This document shows positions 7,390 through 15,354 of a DNA stretch of 22,393 nucleotides, piece by piece. Source of the DNA: Trichomonas vaginalis G3 (lineage: Eukaryota > Parabasalia > Trichomonadida > Trichomonadidae); the NCBI RefSeq assembly GCF_026262505.1, contig NW_026529199.1:1-22393 (forward strand). Direction: 5' to 3'. Every line of letters begins with the position of its first letter. Positions within the stretch are counted from its first letter, which is position 1. The notes below the pieces were generated by a model. The model was given only the letters and a program-made list of their open reading frames with translations, was not told the origin of the DNA and ran no database searches. The translations under genes and the position numbers were made by a program.

Positions 7390-7430
7390 TGTCGACATAA
7401 GATTTTATAAATTGCATATTTGACGTAAAT

Positions 7431-7805
7431 TTATTTCCATCTAGCTTCCCACCGCATAAGATATTCATACGTGTTTGTAAGACATTCATTAAACTTCTTT
7501 TCTATTGCATCTAATCTTGCGTTATTTTTTTCAATAACTTGTCTGTATTCTTCATCATCTCCAGCAGTGTTTGGGTCTTCACGTTTAAAATATTCATTGT
7601 TAACCAATTTTTTATCTACAAATTTTATTAGTGTTTGATTCACTTCGTTATGATAACGGTCATATTCTTTCAATACGTAAGTGAAGACAAAATGCGTCGT
7701 ACCTTCAATCTTAAAGCTTAAAGAACTTTCAACACAGTTTTGAGGGTCTGTCAGTGCGTCAATGAGATAGTATTCGAAGTCAGTCAATAATCTTTTTAAA
7801 GTCAT
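7431..7805 (-). CDS. Unidentified small protein, 124 aa
   Basis: Not recognised. The protein is soluble-looking, with an alpha-helical C-terminal half (RQVIEKNNARLDAIEKKF ...) likely forming a coiled coil. The start at 7805 is supported by the upstream TTTTATCCTGTATGAAATG, which copies the motif in front of the divergent KilA-N gene. The two genes therefore look co-regulated from a shared spacer. Confidence 0.65.
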   Translation of the reverse strand: MTLKRLLTDFEYYLIDALTDPQNCVESSLSFKIEGTTHFVFTYVLKEYDRYHNEVNQTLIKFVDKKLVNNEYFKREDPNTAGDDEEYRQVIEKNNARLDAIEKKFNECLTNTYEYLMRWEARWK

Positions 7806-7913
7806 TTCATACAGGATAAAATTTAATGTTGTGAAGAAATAGTGTTTATCTCAGAAAAAAATAACGCTAATTTTATTTTTATTTATTTTTTTATCCTGTA
7901 TGTAAGAACAGTA
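7806..7913. promoter_or_regulatory. Divergent promoter with inverted TTTTATCCTGTATG motifs
   Basis: TTTTATCCTGTATG occurs once on each strand, facing outward: on the minus strand ending about 4 bases before the 7805 start, and on the plus strand at about 7889-7902 ahead of the 7914 start. The remaining sequence is T-rich. The mirrored arrangement is seen directly; promoter activity is inferred. Confidence 0.6.
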
Positions 7914-8774
7914 ATGTCAACATCAGAGAACACAACAACTGCTATCGTTCATGAAGTCATAAATGAAGAATATGAGTACATACAGTATAACAAACAGTTA
8001 CGTCTCATTCGTTCAGTCAAAGATGACATGTACCAAATGCAAAGTATTTTGACAGCATGTTATGCTCCAGATACTAAACTTCCTAAAGACTGGTTTAGGA
8101 ACCAAAGCACTATTGAACTATTAAATGAAGCACAGCGAGACATACTTTTTTCTGAAAACAGTGAAGAACAGCGAGTAGGTAAAAAATCCCAGTCGCCAAA
8201 ACTCTATGAAAATCGTGAAAAATTGCCAAACGGTTTGAGAGGATATTATGTTCATAGACTTCTCGTAAATGTTGTAGCAATGTGGGCTTCACCTCGTTAT
8301 GCTTGGTATGTTTGTAAACTTCTTGACGAAATTCACAGACAAGAACGTGGAGAGATGGAAAAGAAACTTCAAGCAAAAGATGAAGTCATTGAATCCAAAG
8401 ACAAAAGCATACAGAAAAGAATACCACGTTCAGTACCAAAAGGAAAGGAAAAGAGTTATAAGTATATGATTTACGCTGAAGAGATGGAGAATGAAGAAGA
8501 TAAAGATATGGTTATGTTGCATTTAGTCAGAAGAAACAACAAGAGCTTTTATGACCTTGCTAAGATTTACAAATCTGACAGAAACTGGTTCTATCGTGAA
8601 AACTTACCGATTTCAATGACACCGAATGAGCAAATAAAGGAAATTGTCAAAAATACTCTTCCTCAAACACACTATGACATCAAAGGTTGCACAATACTTA
8701 CCTTCAAAGAAGACTTACCATTACTGAAAGAAAAGATAATAGAATATTTCGACAACTTCAAAGAGGAAGAATGA
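7914..8774 (+). CDS. KilA-N domain DNA-binding protein
   Basis: About 286 residues from the ATG at 7914 (the frame is open back to 7842, through a T-rich leader). The first half is a KilA-N domain: DMYQMQSILTACYAPDTKLP with WFRNQSTIELL, then GLRGYYVHRLLVNVVAMWAS and PRYAWYVCKLLDEIHRQE, the signature seen in phage and large DNA virus proteins. A charged helix (EKKLQAKDEVIESKDKSIQK) links to a C-terminal part (KYMIYAEEM ... DLAKIYKSDRNWFYREN) resembling the DUF3627-type tails that often follow KilA-N in iridoviruses and ascoviruses. A role as a DNA-binding regulator of element genes is likely but inferred. Confidence 0.85.
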   Translation: MSTSENTTTAIVHEVINEEYEYIQYNKQLRLIRSVKDDMYQMQSILTACYAPDTKLPKDWFRNQSTIELLNEAQRDILFSENSEEQRVGKKSQSPKLYENREKLPNGLRGYYVHRLLVNVVAMWASPRYAWYVCKLLDEIHRQERGEMEKKLQAKDEVIESKDKSIQKRIPRSVPKGKEKSYKYMIYAEEMENEEDKDMVMLHLVRRNNKSFYDLAKIYKSDRNWFYRENLPISMTPNEQIKEIVKNTLPQTHYDIKGCTILTFKEDLPLLKEKIIEYFDNFKEEE

Positions 8775-8792
8775 ACAAAAATATATTTTTGG

Positions 8793-9266
8793 TTAAATAG
8801 CTTCAGGGTCAATTTCTTCAACCATTTCACTTCCTTCGTCAATGTCAATAGAAGCTTCTTCAACCTTTGGTAAGAACTTTTGTATAACATCTTTGTTCGT
8901 TATTGTCTTCAGAGATGAAGGATAATATTTCACAGATGTTTCACCCTTCTTATATTCTTTCTGTTCGGAAAGATTTAAAGCAATACTGAAGAAGTCAACG
9001 TTAGAGTTCTTTATGACAGTATAATGAGTATCTTTGACATTCACGAAGAAACCCTTTTGTTTCAAAACTACTGCTAACTCTTGTGAAGTATAACGTTTGC
9101 GGTCAATGACGATAGCTAATGGTCTGACATACTGACCAAACTTAGATTCTTTCACAAACTTCTTGTTAAAGATAACATTAACGTTTGAAGCATTATTGAA
9201 CTCATTCTTGATGGCAGTAGCGAGAGCATTGTATGAAAAGAACTTGCAATCTTGCATGTGTTTCAT
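8793..9266 (-). CDS. Unidentified protein, 157 aa, acidic tail
   Basis: Not recognised. The N-terminal half alternates helix and strand (FSYNALATAIKNEFNNA, VIFNKKFVKES, PLAIVIDRKRYTSQELAVVL) and could be a small winged-helix-like fold; the tail is strongly acidic (EEASIDIDEGSEMVEEIDPE). It is convergent with the KilA-N gene (18 bases apart) and divergent from the 9355 gene. The start at 9266 follows TTTTTATTTTAATG. Confidence 0.6.
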   Translation of the reverse strand: MKHMQDCKFFSYNALATAIKNEFNNASNVNVIFNKKFVKESKFGQYVRPLAIVIDRKRYTSQELAVVLKQKGFFVNVKDTHYTVIKNSNVDFFSIALNLSEQKEYKKGETSVKYYPSSLKTITNKDVIQKFLPKVEEASIDIDEGSEMVEEIDPEAI

Positions 9267-9320
9267 TAAAATAAAAATATTAAATTATTTTGAAAAATAA
9301 CTTAAAAAAATGTAATCTAA

Positions 9321-9354
9321 TTTTTCAAAAAATATTTTTTATCCGATAGAAAAG
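9321..9354 (+). promoter_or_regulatory. Upstream motif of the 9355 gene
   Basis: TTTTTCAAAAAATATTTTTT, then ATCCGATAGAAAAG and the ATG. The first 20 bases recur almost exactly at 9690-9712 in front of the polymerase gene, and TTTATCCGA matches the penton gene promoter at 14558. Confidence 0.6.
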
Positions 9355-9675
9355 ATGACAGAAAAATTAACTTTTTACATAGCGCCAGACCCTTCTTGCC
9401 CACATCCTTTTAAGCCACAATATATAGACATAGAACTAAATAGAGAAAGCGAAATTCTACAAACAGAAGAAACATATAGAGACCTAGATAACGAAAATGG
9501 ATATGCGCTATTCTGGTTAGATTGTCCTTATGAAATGTATGAAAAAAAGGCTTTATATGAAGAATATAGAAAATATTGTTATGAAAACAATATAAGACTA
9601 AGCTCTAGAGAAAAATTCTATGCTGGTATAAAACATCTTTTCGAAGTTCGGAATGGCAAATATAGAAAGAAATAA
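9355..9675 (+). CDS. Small protein with a possible primase-type winged-helix end
   Basis: 106 residues. Highly charged and rich in Tyr and Glu. The last 35 residues (YCYENNIRLSSREKFYAGIK then HLFEVRNGKYR) resemble the C-terminal winged-helix segment of D5-like primase-helicases, but no helicase is present, so this is a weak family suggestion. It lies just ahead of the polymerase gene and shares its leader sequence, so a replication role is plausible. Confidence 0.55.
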   Translation: MTEKLTFYIAPDPSCPHPFKPQYIDIELNRESEILQTEETYRDLDNENGYALFWLDCPYEMYEKKALYEEYRKYCYENNIRLSSREKFYAGIKHLFEVRNGKYRKK

Positions 9676-9689
9676 TTTTTCTAAGTTTA

Positions 9690-9725
9690 TTTTTCAAAAA
9701 ATATTTTTTTTATTTCCTACTAAAG
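9690..9725 (+). promoter_or_regulatory. Upstream motif of the polymerase gene
   Basis: TTTTTCAAAAAATATTTTTT followed by TATTTCCTACTAAAG and the ATG at 9726. It is a near copy of the leader at 9321-9354, only about 370 bases upstream. Confidence 0.55.
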
Positions 9726-9892
9726 ATGTATCGGAAGTTGTCTAAGTTAGAACACTCGGAAATAAAACAACTTCTTACAGAAGCTAATATAGATGTTGCA
9801 AAGCATTACACAACAAACAAAAAGGCACTCGCTGACTTCATTAAAGACTACAATGGTGCAATAAGTTATGATAGAATTCATGAGTTCATAAA

Positions 9893-9919
9893 GCCGCAAC
9901 GCGGCGAGGACGAAGTCCA
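9893..9919 (+). repeat. Double-hairpin palindromic element, copy 5
   Basis: GCCGC-AAC-GCGGC, GA, GGAC-GAA-GTCC, A. In the polymerase N-terminal region it is read as KPQRGEDEVH. With flanks it is identical over 31 bases to the copy at 19650-19675, which lies in an unrelated gene on the other strand. Confidence 0.92.
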
Positions 9920-9974
9920 TGCAATAGCATTTCCTTTAAATGACATTGCTATTGACTTATATCATAGACGTTCA

Positions 9975-10139
9975 GTACCTCATGAAGTAAGAAGAGAAAT
10001 GTTTGACATAACAAATGCAAACGTTGGTGAAACAAGAAGAGCTGTACCACATGAAGTAAGAAGAGAAATGTTTGACATAACAAAGCCGCATGACGGCGCG
10101 GGCGTAGCCCATGCAAACGTTGGTGAAACACGAAAGAGA
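9975..10139 (+). repeat. 69-bp tandem duplication, second copy carrying a 27-bp insert
   Basis: The unit starts GTACC(T/A)CATGAAGTAAG and ends near GTGAAACAAGAAGAGCT. Copy one is 9975-10043; copy two is 10044-10139 and differs mainly by a 27-bp palindromic insert at 10085-10111. The protein repeat is VPHEVRREMFDIT ... ANVGETR. Confidence 0.92.
10085..10111 (+). repeat. Double-hairpin palindromic element, copy 6 (filled site)
   Basis: GCCG-CATGA-CGGC, then GGGC-GTA-GCCC and A: exactly 27 bases added between ACAAA and TGCAAACG. The neighbouring duplicate (9975-10043) has the uninterrupted ACAAATGCAAACG, so it is a direct empty-site comparison. The insert adds nine codons (PHDGAGVAH region) without disturbing the frame. 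Confidence 0.93.
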
Positions 10140-13100
10140 GATGACACACTGAAACAACAGAGAAGAGAGATGTTTAAAAGTGCTATAGAACAAGTTCGCA
10201 AAGCTAACGATGTCATTCGTTCCATTGACGACAAACCAAAAGAAGGTGAGAGATGGTTAAAGAAAGATGAAGAGAATAGGAAGAGAAATGTGAAGTCAGG
10301 CAATAGACTCATTGACTTTAACATCGAAGCTTTAGATGAACCAAACAGAGACTACTTACACAAACATTTCGGTAAGGTTTTCATGAGACTCTTAGAGAAA
10401 ATTAAAATAAACTCCCAACAGAGATGGATGGTATGTTATAAACTTGGTGGAAAGTATGAATGTTCTACGTTAAACTCAATAATATTGGAACATTACTACA
10501 TCAGCTCTTGAAGGAGAACTTTATATCAGAGATAGAAGCAAATGCTGCAGGTATTGTTGAAATGCACTATGACTTCTTCTTGACAAACATAAAGAATCTT
10601 ACCGAAATAAAGATGTATGATTTAACAGAATATGAAGGCTTAACGATGTCAGATGTAAAGAAAGGCAAACCAAAAAAAGAGACCATATAGAGATGAAAGC
10701 ACACTGACAAATGACCAGAAAGCCATTTTGGAAGCTCTTAAGCAAACAGGAAACCCAGCACTTATAGAAAGCTTTTGGAAAGATAATGGTGAAAAGAAGT
10801 TTTATAAGAGAGAAGCGGTCAGTTATGGAAGTATCTTTGCACATTACCTATAAATCTTGAACGCTACCAAATCTTCAATGAACTGAACAAAAGAACTGCA
10901 ACACTTATGACAGAGGACAATTGTTTCGTTTATGCTTGCATTCAGGCTGGAGTAAATGAAGAAACTATTGACCACATGAGAGAAGTCATTCGTGTTAGAG
11001 ACTTTCCTCAAAGTAAAGTACAAGAAATTTCTGACGCAACAGGTATATCATTTAATGTTACCATTGGTTATTTCAATGAGTCAAGACATAATGAAATAAA
11101 GAGATATATACCAAAAGAATGCGAAACTGTTAGAACTATTGACTTACTTCTTGTTGAAGACCACTACATGCTAAATGAAAGATTACCAATGACAACATAC
11201 TTCATTCGAAACTATAAAGAAATTCTCAAAGCTTGTGGTGGAATGAACATTGAGAAACAGATGAAGATTTATACAAAGAGAGAAGATAAATATGTAGTTC
11301 GTTATGATAGAAACAACACCGTTATGGGATGTTATGAAAACATTGTGGGAGTGCAAATATTTCGAACCTATTTTTATGGAGAACTTTTCACATATACTAC
11401 TGACTTATATAAACAGAACCTTGCACCATTTAAAGATTTGACATATGCTCCAAAGTATTGTGTACAACTGAAGAAGAAAGCAGAGTCAAAAGAAGTAAAT
11501 AAAAGCTAATGTAAATTCATACCTGAGCACGTTTTCTTTTGCTGACTTTGAGTGTAGTACGGATGGCTTTCATAAAGCTTTTAACATCTGTTATGACAGT
11601 GAAGATGGTTCAGTTAGTGAAAGCATTTGGGGTCAAACTGTGCAACAGAATTTTTGGAAAGACTTCCTGACAAGAGTTTAATATATTTTCACAACCTCAG
11701 TTATGACATAAACTTCATCTTAAGACACATGACAGAAGTGAAAGGAACTCCCATCATTAAAGGTTCACGAACAATGCAAATAACTGGCTTATATAAAGGA
11801 CGGGCAATTATTATAAAAGACTCTTACAGTGTTATAAATAAGAAGCTTAAACATTTCCTGCTATGTTTAACTTACAAACAGGACCGAAAGAGAGTATTTC
11901 CATATAACTACTACAGCAGTTTTGTTAGCAAATGACAACAGAACTGGTGTCATTTCTGAAGCATGTAAGTTTATCCATGATGCAGATACATTTATGAAAA
12001 CATAGATTCCATCAAAGGTTGCAGAATAGATGAAAACCACTTCGACTTAGAAAAATATAGCACGTTTTACTGCAAACAAGATGTAAGATTTTAAGAGAAG
12101 GTTTTGTAAAGTTCCGCAATGACTTATTGAAAGAGTTTGATTTAAACGTTTATGACTACGTTAGTATTTGTTCTATTGCTAACAAATTGTTGAGAACAGA
12201 GTATACTTCCGAATGGAAATCTTTATGACCTCTCAAATAAACCAAGAGAATTTATTTCGAGATGCATTCAAGGTGGAAGATGTATGTTGTCAGATAACAT
12301 GAACAAAAGAGCAAAAAGAAACTCATTGCTGACTTCGACACTGTTTCATTATATCCTTCAGCTATAGCAAGATTGTATACTTTAGAAGGAATTCCAAAAG
12401 TATTGAAGGATGAGATGCTAAGCACAGAGTATCTCATGAGACATTTATTCGATGATGACCAAGGAACCCATTGGTGAAAGTTTATGTCTGGCTTCTTTGT
12501 TCTCATTAAGATAACAGAGATTGGTATACCCAGACACTTTCATTTAATAGTTTGCGACCCTGAACTAAATCCAGAACTTAACGTTCCAAGAAGTTCAAAC
12601 ACTTGCTGTCTCATGTATGTTGACCATATAACATTACAAGACCTCATAAAATATCAAGGTGTCAAATGTGAAGTGTTGCAAGGATACTATTACGATGGAA
12701 ACAGAGATATGAGAATAAGAGATGAAGTAAAGAAGTTGTTTGAGTTAAGGTTAAAGTATAAGAAAGAAGGAAACCCCTTACAAGAAATTATAAAACTCAT
12801 TCTGAACAGCATTTATGGCAAAACTATTCTATCTCCTATTGAGTCAAAAATAACCATAGTAAATGACAAAGATGCTATAAGATATGCTATAAGAAATTAC
12901 AACCATATAGTGAAGTTCGAAGGTTTGGATGGTTCAGATAAAACTATTTTCAAGCTAACGAAAAGCATTTGCAGACACTTTAACTTCTGTCCACTTGGTG
13001 TTAATATTCTGTCTATGTCAAAACGTATTATGAATGAAGTATTCTGTACTGCAGAGGACATGGGACTTCAAATCTTTTACCAGGATACCGACAGTATGCA

Positions 13101-13596
13101 CTTATATAATGAAGACATCCCAAAGCTTGCAGCAGAGTTTAAGAAGAGATATGGTCGCGAACTTATAGGAAAGAACCTTGGTCAATTTCATAGCGACTTT
13201 GCAGAAATAACACCTGGAAAACAAAGTTTAGCTTATAAAAGTATTTTCTGTGGAAAGAAGACCTACATAGACTTACTCACTAACGATTTAAATGAAGTTG
13301 CATTTCACTGCAGAATGAAAGGCGTGAAGCAAGATGTTATTGCTTTAACCGCTAATGAAATGTTTCCTGAAGCTATACAATGCTATTACAATGAAGATAA
13401 GAACATTCACATACCTGTTGGAACATATGACAAAGACTCTGAGTTCAGTTTAATGAAACTTTACAAAGCACTTTATGATGGTCAAGAGATTGCATTCGAC
13501 TTATGTAAGTCATGTCAACCTTGCTTTGCTGAAAAGTTCAACTTTTCAATAACGACTAAAACAAGCTTTATTCGTAAGTTGAAGTTCTGAGGTCAT

Positions 13597-13621
13597 GGGC
13601 TTCGCCCTTGCCGCTAGCGGC
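13597..13621 (-). repeat. Double-hairpin palindromic element, copy 7
   Basis: On the minus strand GCCGCTAGCGGC, AA, GGGC-GAA-GCCC, ATGACC. It lies 6 bases beyond the polymerase stop codon, in non-coding DNA, and could also act as a hairpin at the transcript end. Confidence 0.88.
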
Positions 13622-13635
13622 TTATTTTTGTCAGC

Positions 13636-13671
13636 AATGAGGTCATGAATGAGGTCATGAATGAGGTCATT
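13636..13671 (+). repeat. 12-bp tandem repeat, three units
   Basis: AATGAGGTCATG repeated three times (last unit ends ATT) between the polymerase and the penton-like gene. The TGAGGTCATG part also flanks the palindromic element just upstream (13588-13597). Confidence 0.85.
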
Positions 13672-13699
13672 CGTGATAAAAATAAAGCTAGCGTAGATT

Positions 13700-14557
13700 T
13701 TACAATACTGCGATGGTAGAGTTTAAGAGTTGTGCTTCAATGTAGAGACAGTCTTTATGGTCTGGAGGCAAGAACACTGGACATTTATGGTCATGAGTGG
13801 AGAACATGTCTATCCAAAACTCACGATTGAAGCCAGTTAATTTATAGTATTTAGGGTTAGGAAGTGGTGAAGTTCTTGTATGACCAATGAACTCATTTTC
13901 AACTCCTTTACTTAAGTTTGAATATAATATAGCTTGCTTTCTATCCCAAATGCCAGGTGTTACAATCTTTGAAAATTCATTTTTCCTCGGAAGCATTGCA
14001 TCATAATTGAAAACATTCTTAAAATCATCACTTGGTTCAGAGATTTGAAATCTTATACGTAATGGATTTTCTTTCTTTTTAGCGACTTCATTGAATGGTG
14101 AGAATACAATGAATTGACAGTCATGAGTTCCATCTTCATTTTCATTAAATTCATAATGAAAGTCTATAAGTTGTGGCTGACTACCTTCTTCTTTCAGTTG
14201 TGCAAGAAACTCACGTAAAGGCTGTAAAGTTTGTACTTCAATGTTGAACTTTTTCTCGAACATCTCATTAAATGAAATCATACATTGCAACAATGTTGTA
14301 TCGTCTTTAAAGTATTTGTATATGTGAATGTTTTGGGCGCTTAAAGACTGTTCGTCATTTTCTATCTCGACTTGAAGTATAAAGTCAACCTTTCTGAAAG
14401 CACGTGTTATATACATAGATGTTATGCCAATGTACTTCTCTTCATTTATGTTCACAATCCAGTCTGTTGGAAACTTAAACGTTACTCTGTTCCCCTTTAT
14501 TTTGACGTCAGGGTTTTCACTACTGAACGCAACAGTTAAAGGTATTTGTCTATACAT
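13700..14557 (-). CDS. Minor capsid (penton-like) protein 1
   Basis: 285 residues, probably the vertex protein that completes the icosahedral shell. The N-terminal part (VKIKGNRVTFKFPTDWIVNI then EEKYIGITSMYITRAF) and long beta-strand pattern fit the jelly-roll minor capsid proteins of Polintons. The C-terminal part (GIWDRKQAILYSNLSKG, PNPKYYKLTGF, PVFLPPDHKDCLYIEA) is shared with the gene at 19786-20667 (IWSRENI, SPPKHYSI, VVLPKDGKDGLIIE), so the element carries two related genes. The start at 14557 is directly preceded by TTTTTATCCGAACTAAATG. Assignment is by pattern and context, not by a search. Confidence 0.7.
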   Translation of the reverse strand: MYRQIPLTVAFSSENPDVKIKGNRVTFKFPTDWIVNINEEKYIGITSMYITRAFRKVDFILQVEIENDEQSLSAQNIHIYKYFKDDTTLLQCMISFNEMFEKKFNIEVQTLQPLREFLAQLKEEGSQPQLIDFHYEFNENEDGTHDCQFIVFSPFNEVAKKKENPLRIRFQISEPSDDFKNVFNYDAMLPRKNEFSKIVTPGIWDRKQAILYSNLSKGVENEFIGHTRTSPLPNPKYYKLTGFNREFWIDMFSTHDHKCPVFLPPDHKDCLYIEAQLLNSTIAVL

Positions 14558-14578
14558 TTAGTTCGGATAAAAATAAAC
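14558..14578 (-). promoter_or_regulatory. TTTTTATCCGAACTAAATG promoter motif
   Basis: The best example of the shared start motif: T-run, ATCCGAAC, TAAATG. Compare TTTTTATCTGAAGTAAATAC before the major capsid start and TTTTTTATCTGCAGTCAAATG before the 14849 start. Confidence 0.65.
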
Positions 14579-14811
14579 CATTTACTCTTTCTTTGCTTCA
14601 GCTTCTTTAGCTTTTTGTTCTTCTTTGCTTGCTTCTTCTCTAGCTTTTTTCGCCAGCAAACGTGGGTTCTTTGTCTTCCAGCAGCTAATGCAGCAAGTTG
14701 TTTTTCACTAAGTTTTCTCTTTGGTCTCTCTGGCTTTTGTTCTTGTTTTTGTTCCTTCAGTTCGGATAAAATTTGCTCACGAATTTCTTTCTTCAATGCT
14801 TCAACATCTAT

Positions 14812-14836
14812 GACCCTTGGGTCTTGTCCGTAGGGC
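14812..14836 (-). repeat. Degenerate double-hairpin element, copy 10
   Basis: On the minus strand GCCC-TAC-GGAC (one mismatch), AA, then GACCC-AA-GGGTC. The order and spacing match the family but the first stem is imperfect, so this could be an older copy. Confidence 0.55.
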
Positions 14837-14849
14837 TTGTCTGAGTCAT

Positions 14850-14894
14850 TTGACTGCAGATAAAAAACTAAATTAAAACTTTAACCGATGTAAA
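14850..14894. promoter_or_regulatory. 45-bp divergent promoter region
   Basis: On the minus strand TTTTTTATCTGCAGTCAAATG leads into the 14849 start; on the plus strand CTTTAACCGATGTAAAATG leads into the 14895 start. Both fit the shared motif of T-run, (T)A(T)C-C/T-G and AAATG. Confidence 0.55.
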
Positions 14895-15327
14895 ATGAGC
14901 TTGTCAAAATCAGAGCGAGAGTCTATTATATTAAATGACGCAAGAGGAATACAACATCCTTTCTATTACGTAAGTCAGAGTAAAGATGGTAAAATATACG
15001 TAAGAAAAAGAAAGGTTCCATTAGCGAATGCAGAGAGCGACAACATTAAGGTGCATGGCAAGGGCGAAGCCCACGAAGCCCATATAAAACCTTCTGTTCA
15101 AACTGAAAAGTCAATAGAACAAGAAGAAAAGAAGCCAGATGTTCTTTCAATAACGAACCAAGAGCTTATTGCAAAGTTCGTGAATTTCATTGAAAAGCAA
15201 ACCGAGTCAAAGAACCCTGACCCCAGTGAAAGAAGTTGAGACAAAAGAGAATGTACAGTTCATTGAAAATGTCAAGAAACAACTTCCACCACGAATGCCA
15301 AGAAGAAGAGTGAGAATAATGAAGTAA
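14895..15327 (+). pseudogene. Small capsid-associated gene (broken)
   Basis: Not recognised. It begins MSLSKSERESIILNDARG, has a short beta-like part (HPFYYVSQSKDGKIYVRKRK), a charged linker that includes the palindromic insert near 15057, and a helical segment (LSITNQELIAKFVNFIEKQ); the far end is arginine-rich. It stands directly before the major capsid gene on the same strand, so a scaffold or internal capsid role is possible. About one break. Confidence 0.5.
15057..15082 (+). repeat. Double-hairpin palindromic element, copy 8 (partial)
   Basis: GGCAA then GGGC-GAA-GCCC, followed by an extra ACGAAGCCC. The first hairpin is mostly lost. It is read in the gene as GKGEAHEAH, in the same frame as copies 1, 5, 6 and 9. 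Confidence 0.75.
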
Positions 15328-15332
15328 ATAGA

Positions 15333-15354
15333 TATTTTTATCTGAAGTAAATAC
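15333..15354 (+). promoter_or_regulatory. Promoter motif of the major capsid gene
   Basis: TTTTTATCTGAAGTAAATAC immediately before the ATG at 15355; nearly the same as the motif on the opposite strand at 14558-14578. Confidence 0.65.

Larger units (their letters stand above)
6979..7430. other. Non-coding spacer with hairpin and tRNA-like gene
   Basis: No protein-coding sequence is convincing here. It holds AT-rich DNA, a purine-rich run of GAAATAAA repeats inside a long hairpin (7177-7250) and a Pol III-type tRNA-like unit (7316-7389). A minus-strand open frame across 7108-7398 is incidental to these structures. This is one candidate for a junction between elements or with host DNA. Confidence 0.6.
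9726..13590 (+). pseudogene. Protein-primed family B DNA polymerase (broken)
   Basis: The element's replicase, belonging to the protein-primed PolB group of Polintons, adenoviruses and phi29. Recognisable parts include an exonuclease motif near 11.7 kb (YFHNLSYDINFILRHM), a polymerase motif B near 12.8 kb (LILNSIYGKT) and the catalytic motif C near 13.1 kb (IFYQDTDSMHLY). The N-terminal region carries a 69-bp tandem duplication and two palindromic inserts and has a charged, helical character where a terminal-protein-like segment would lie. The total length fits the family. The gene is broken at several points (about half a dozen breaks), so it is a relic. Confidence 0.9.
14536..14849 (-). pseudogene. 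Basic core-like protein (broken)
   Basis: A Lys/Arg-rich small gene. Its centre contains RPKRKLSEKQLAALAAGR, a pattern (S-E-x-Q-L-A-A-L-A-x-G-R) that I associate with small basic proteins of Polinton-like and related viruses, followed by lysine runs. It would be expected to bind DNA inside the particle. A promoter motif lies upstream at 14850-14876 and a degenerate double hairpin lies in its upstream part. The gene is broken (about one break), and the 3' end runs into the promoter of the penton-like gene. Confidence 0.55.

Noticed and set aside
7108-7398. Minus-strand open frame of 96 codons
   Set aside because: It runs through the tRNA-like unit, terminator and long hairpin, has low-complexity phenylalanine-rich sequence, and lacks a start motif.
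7842-7913. Extended hydrophobic N-terminus of the KilA-N protein, looking like a membrane segment
   Set aside because: The Phe/Ile/Tyr run is the translation of the T-rich promoter leader, not a real signal peptide.
9949-10324. Several antisense open frames opposite the polymerase N-terminal region
   Set aside because: They are mirror images of the repeated coding sequence and share its duplication; no start motif or plausible protein.
14546-14833. Plus-strand Phe/Cys/Ser-rich frame
   Set aside because: It is the antisense of a Lys/Arg-rich gene, which explains the odd composition.
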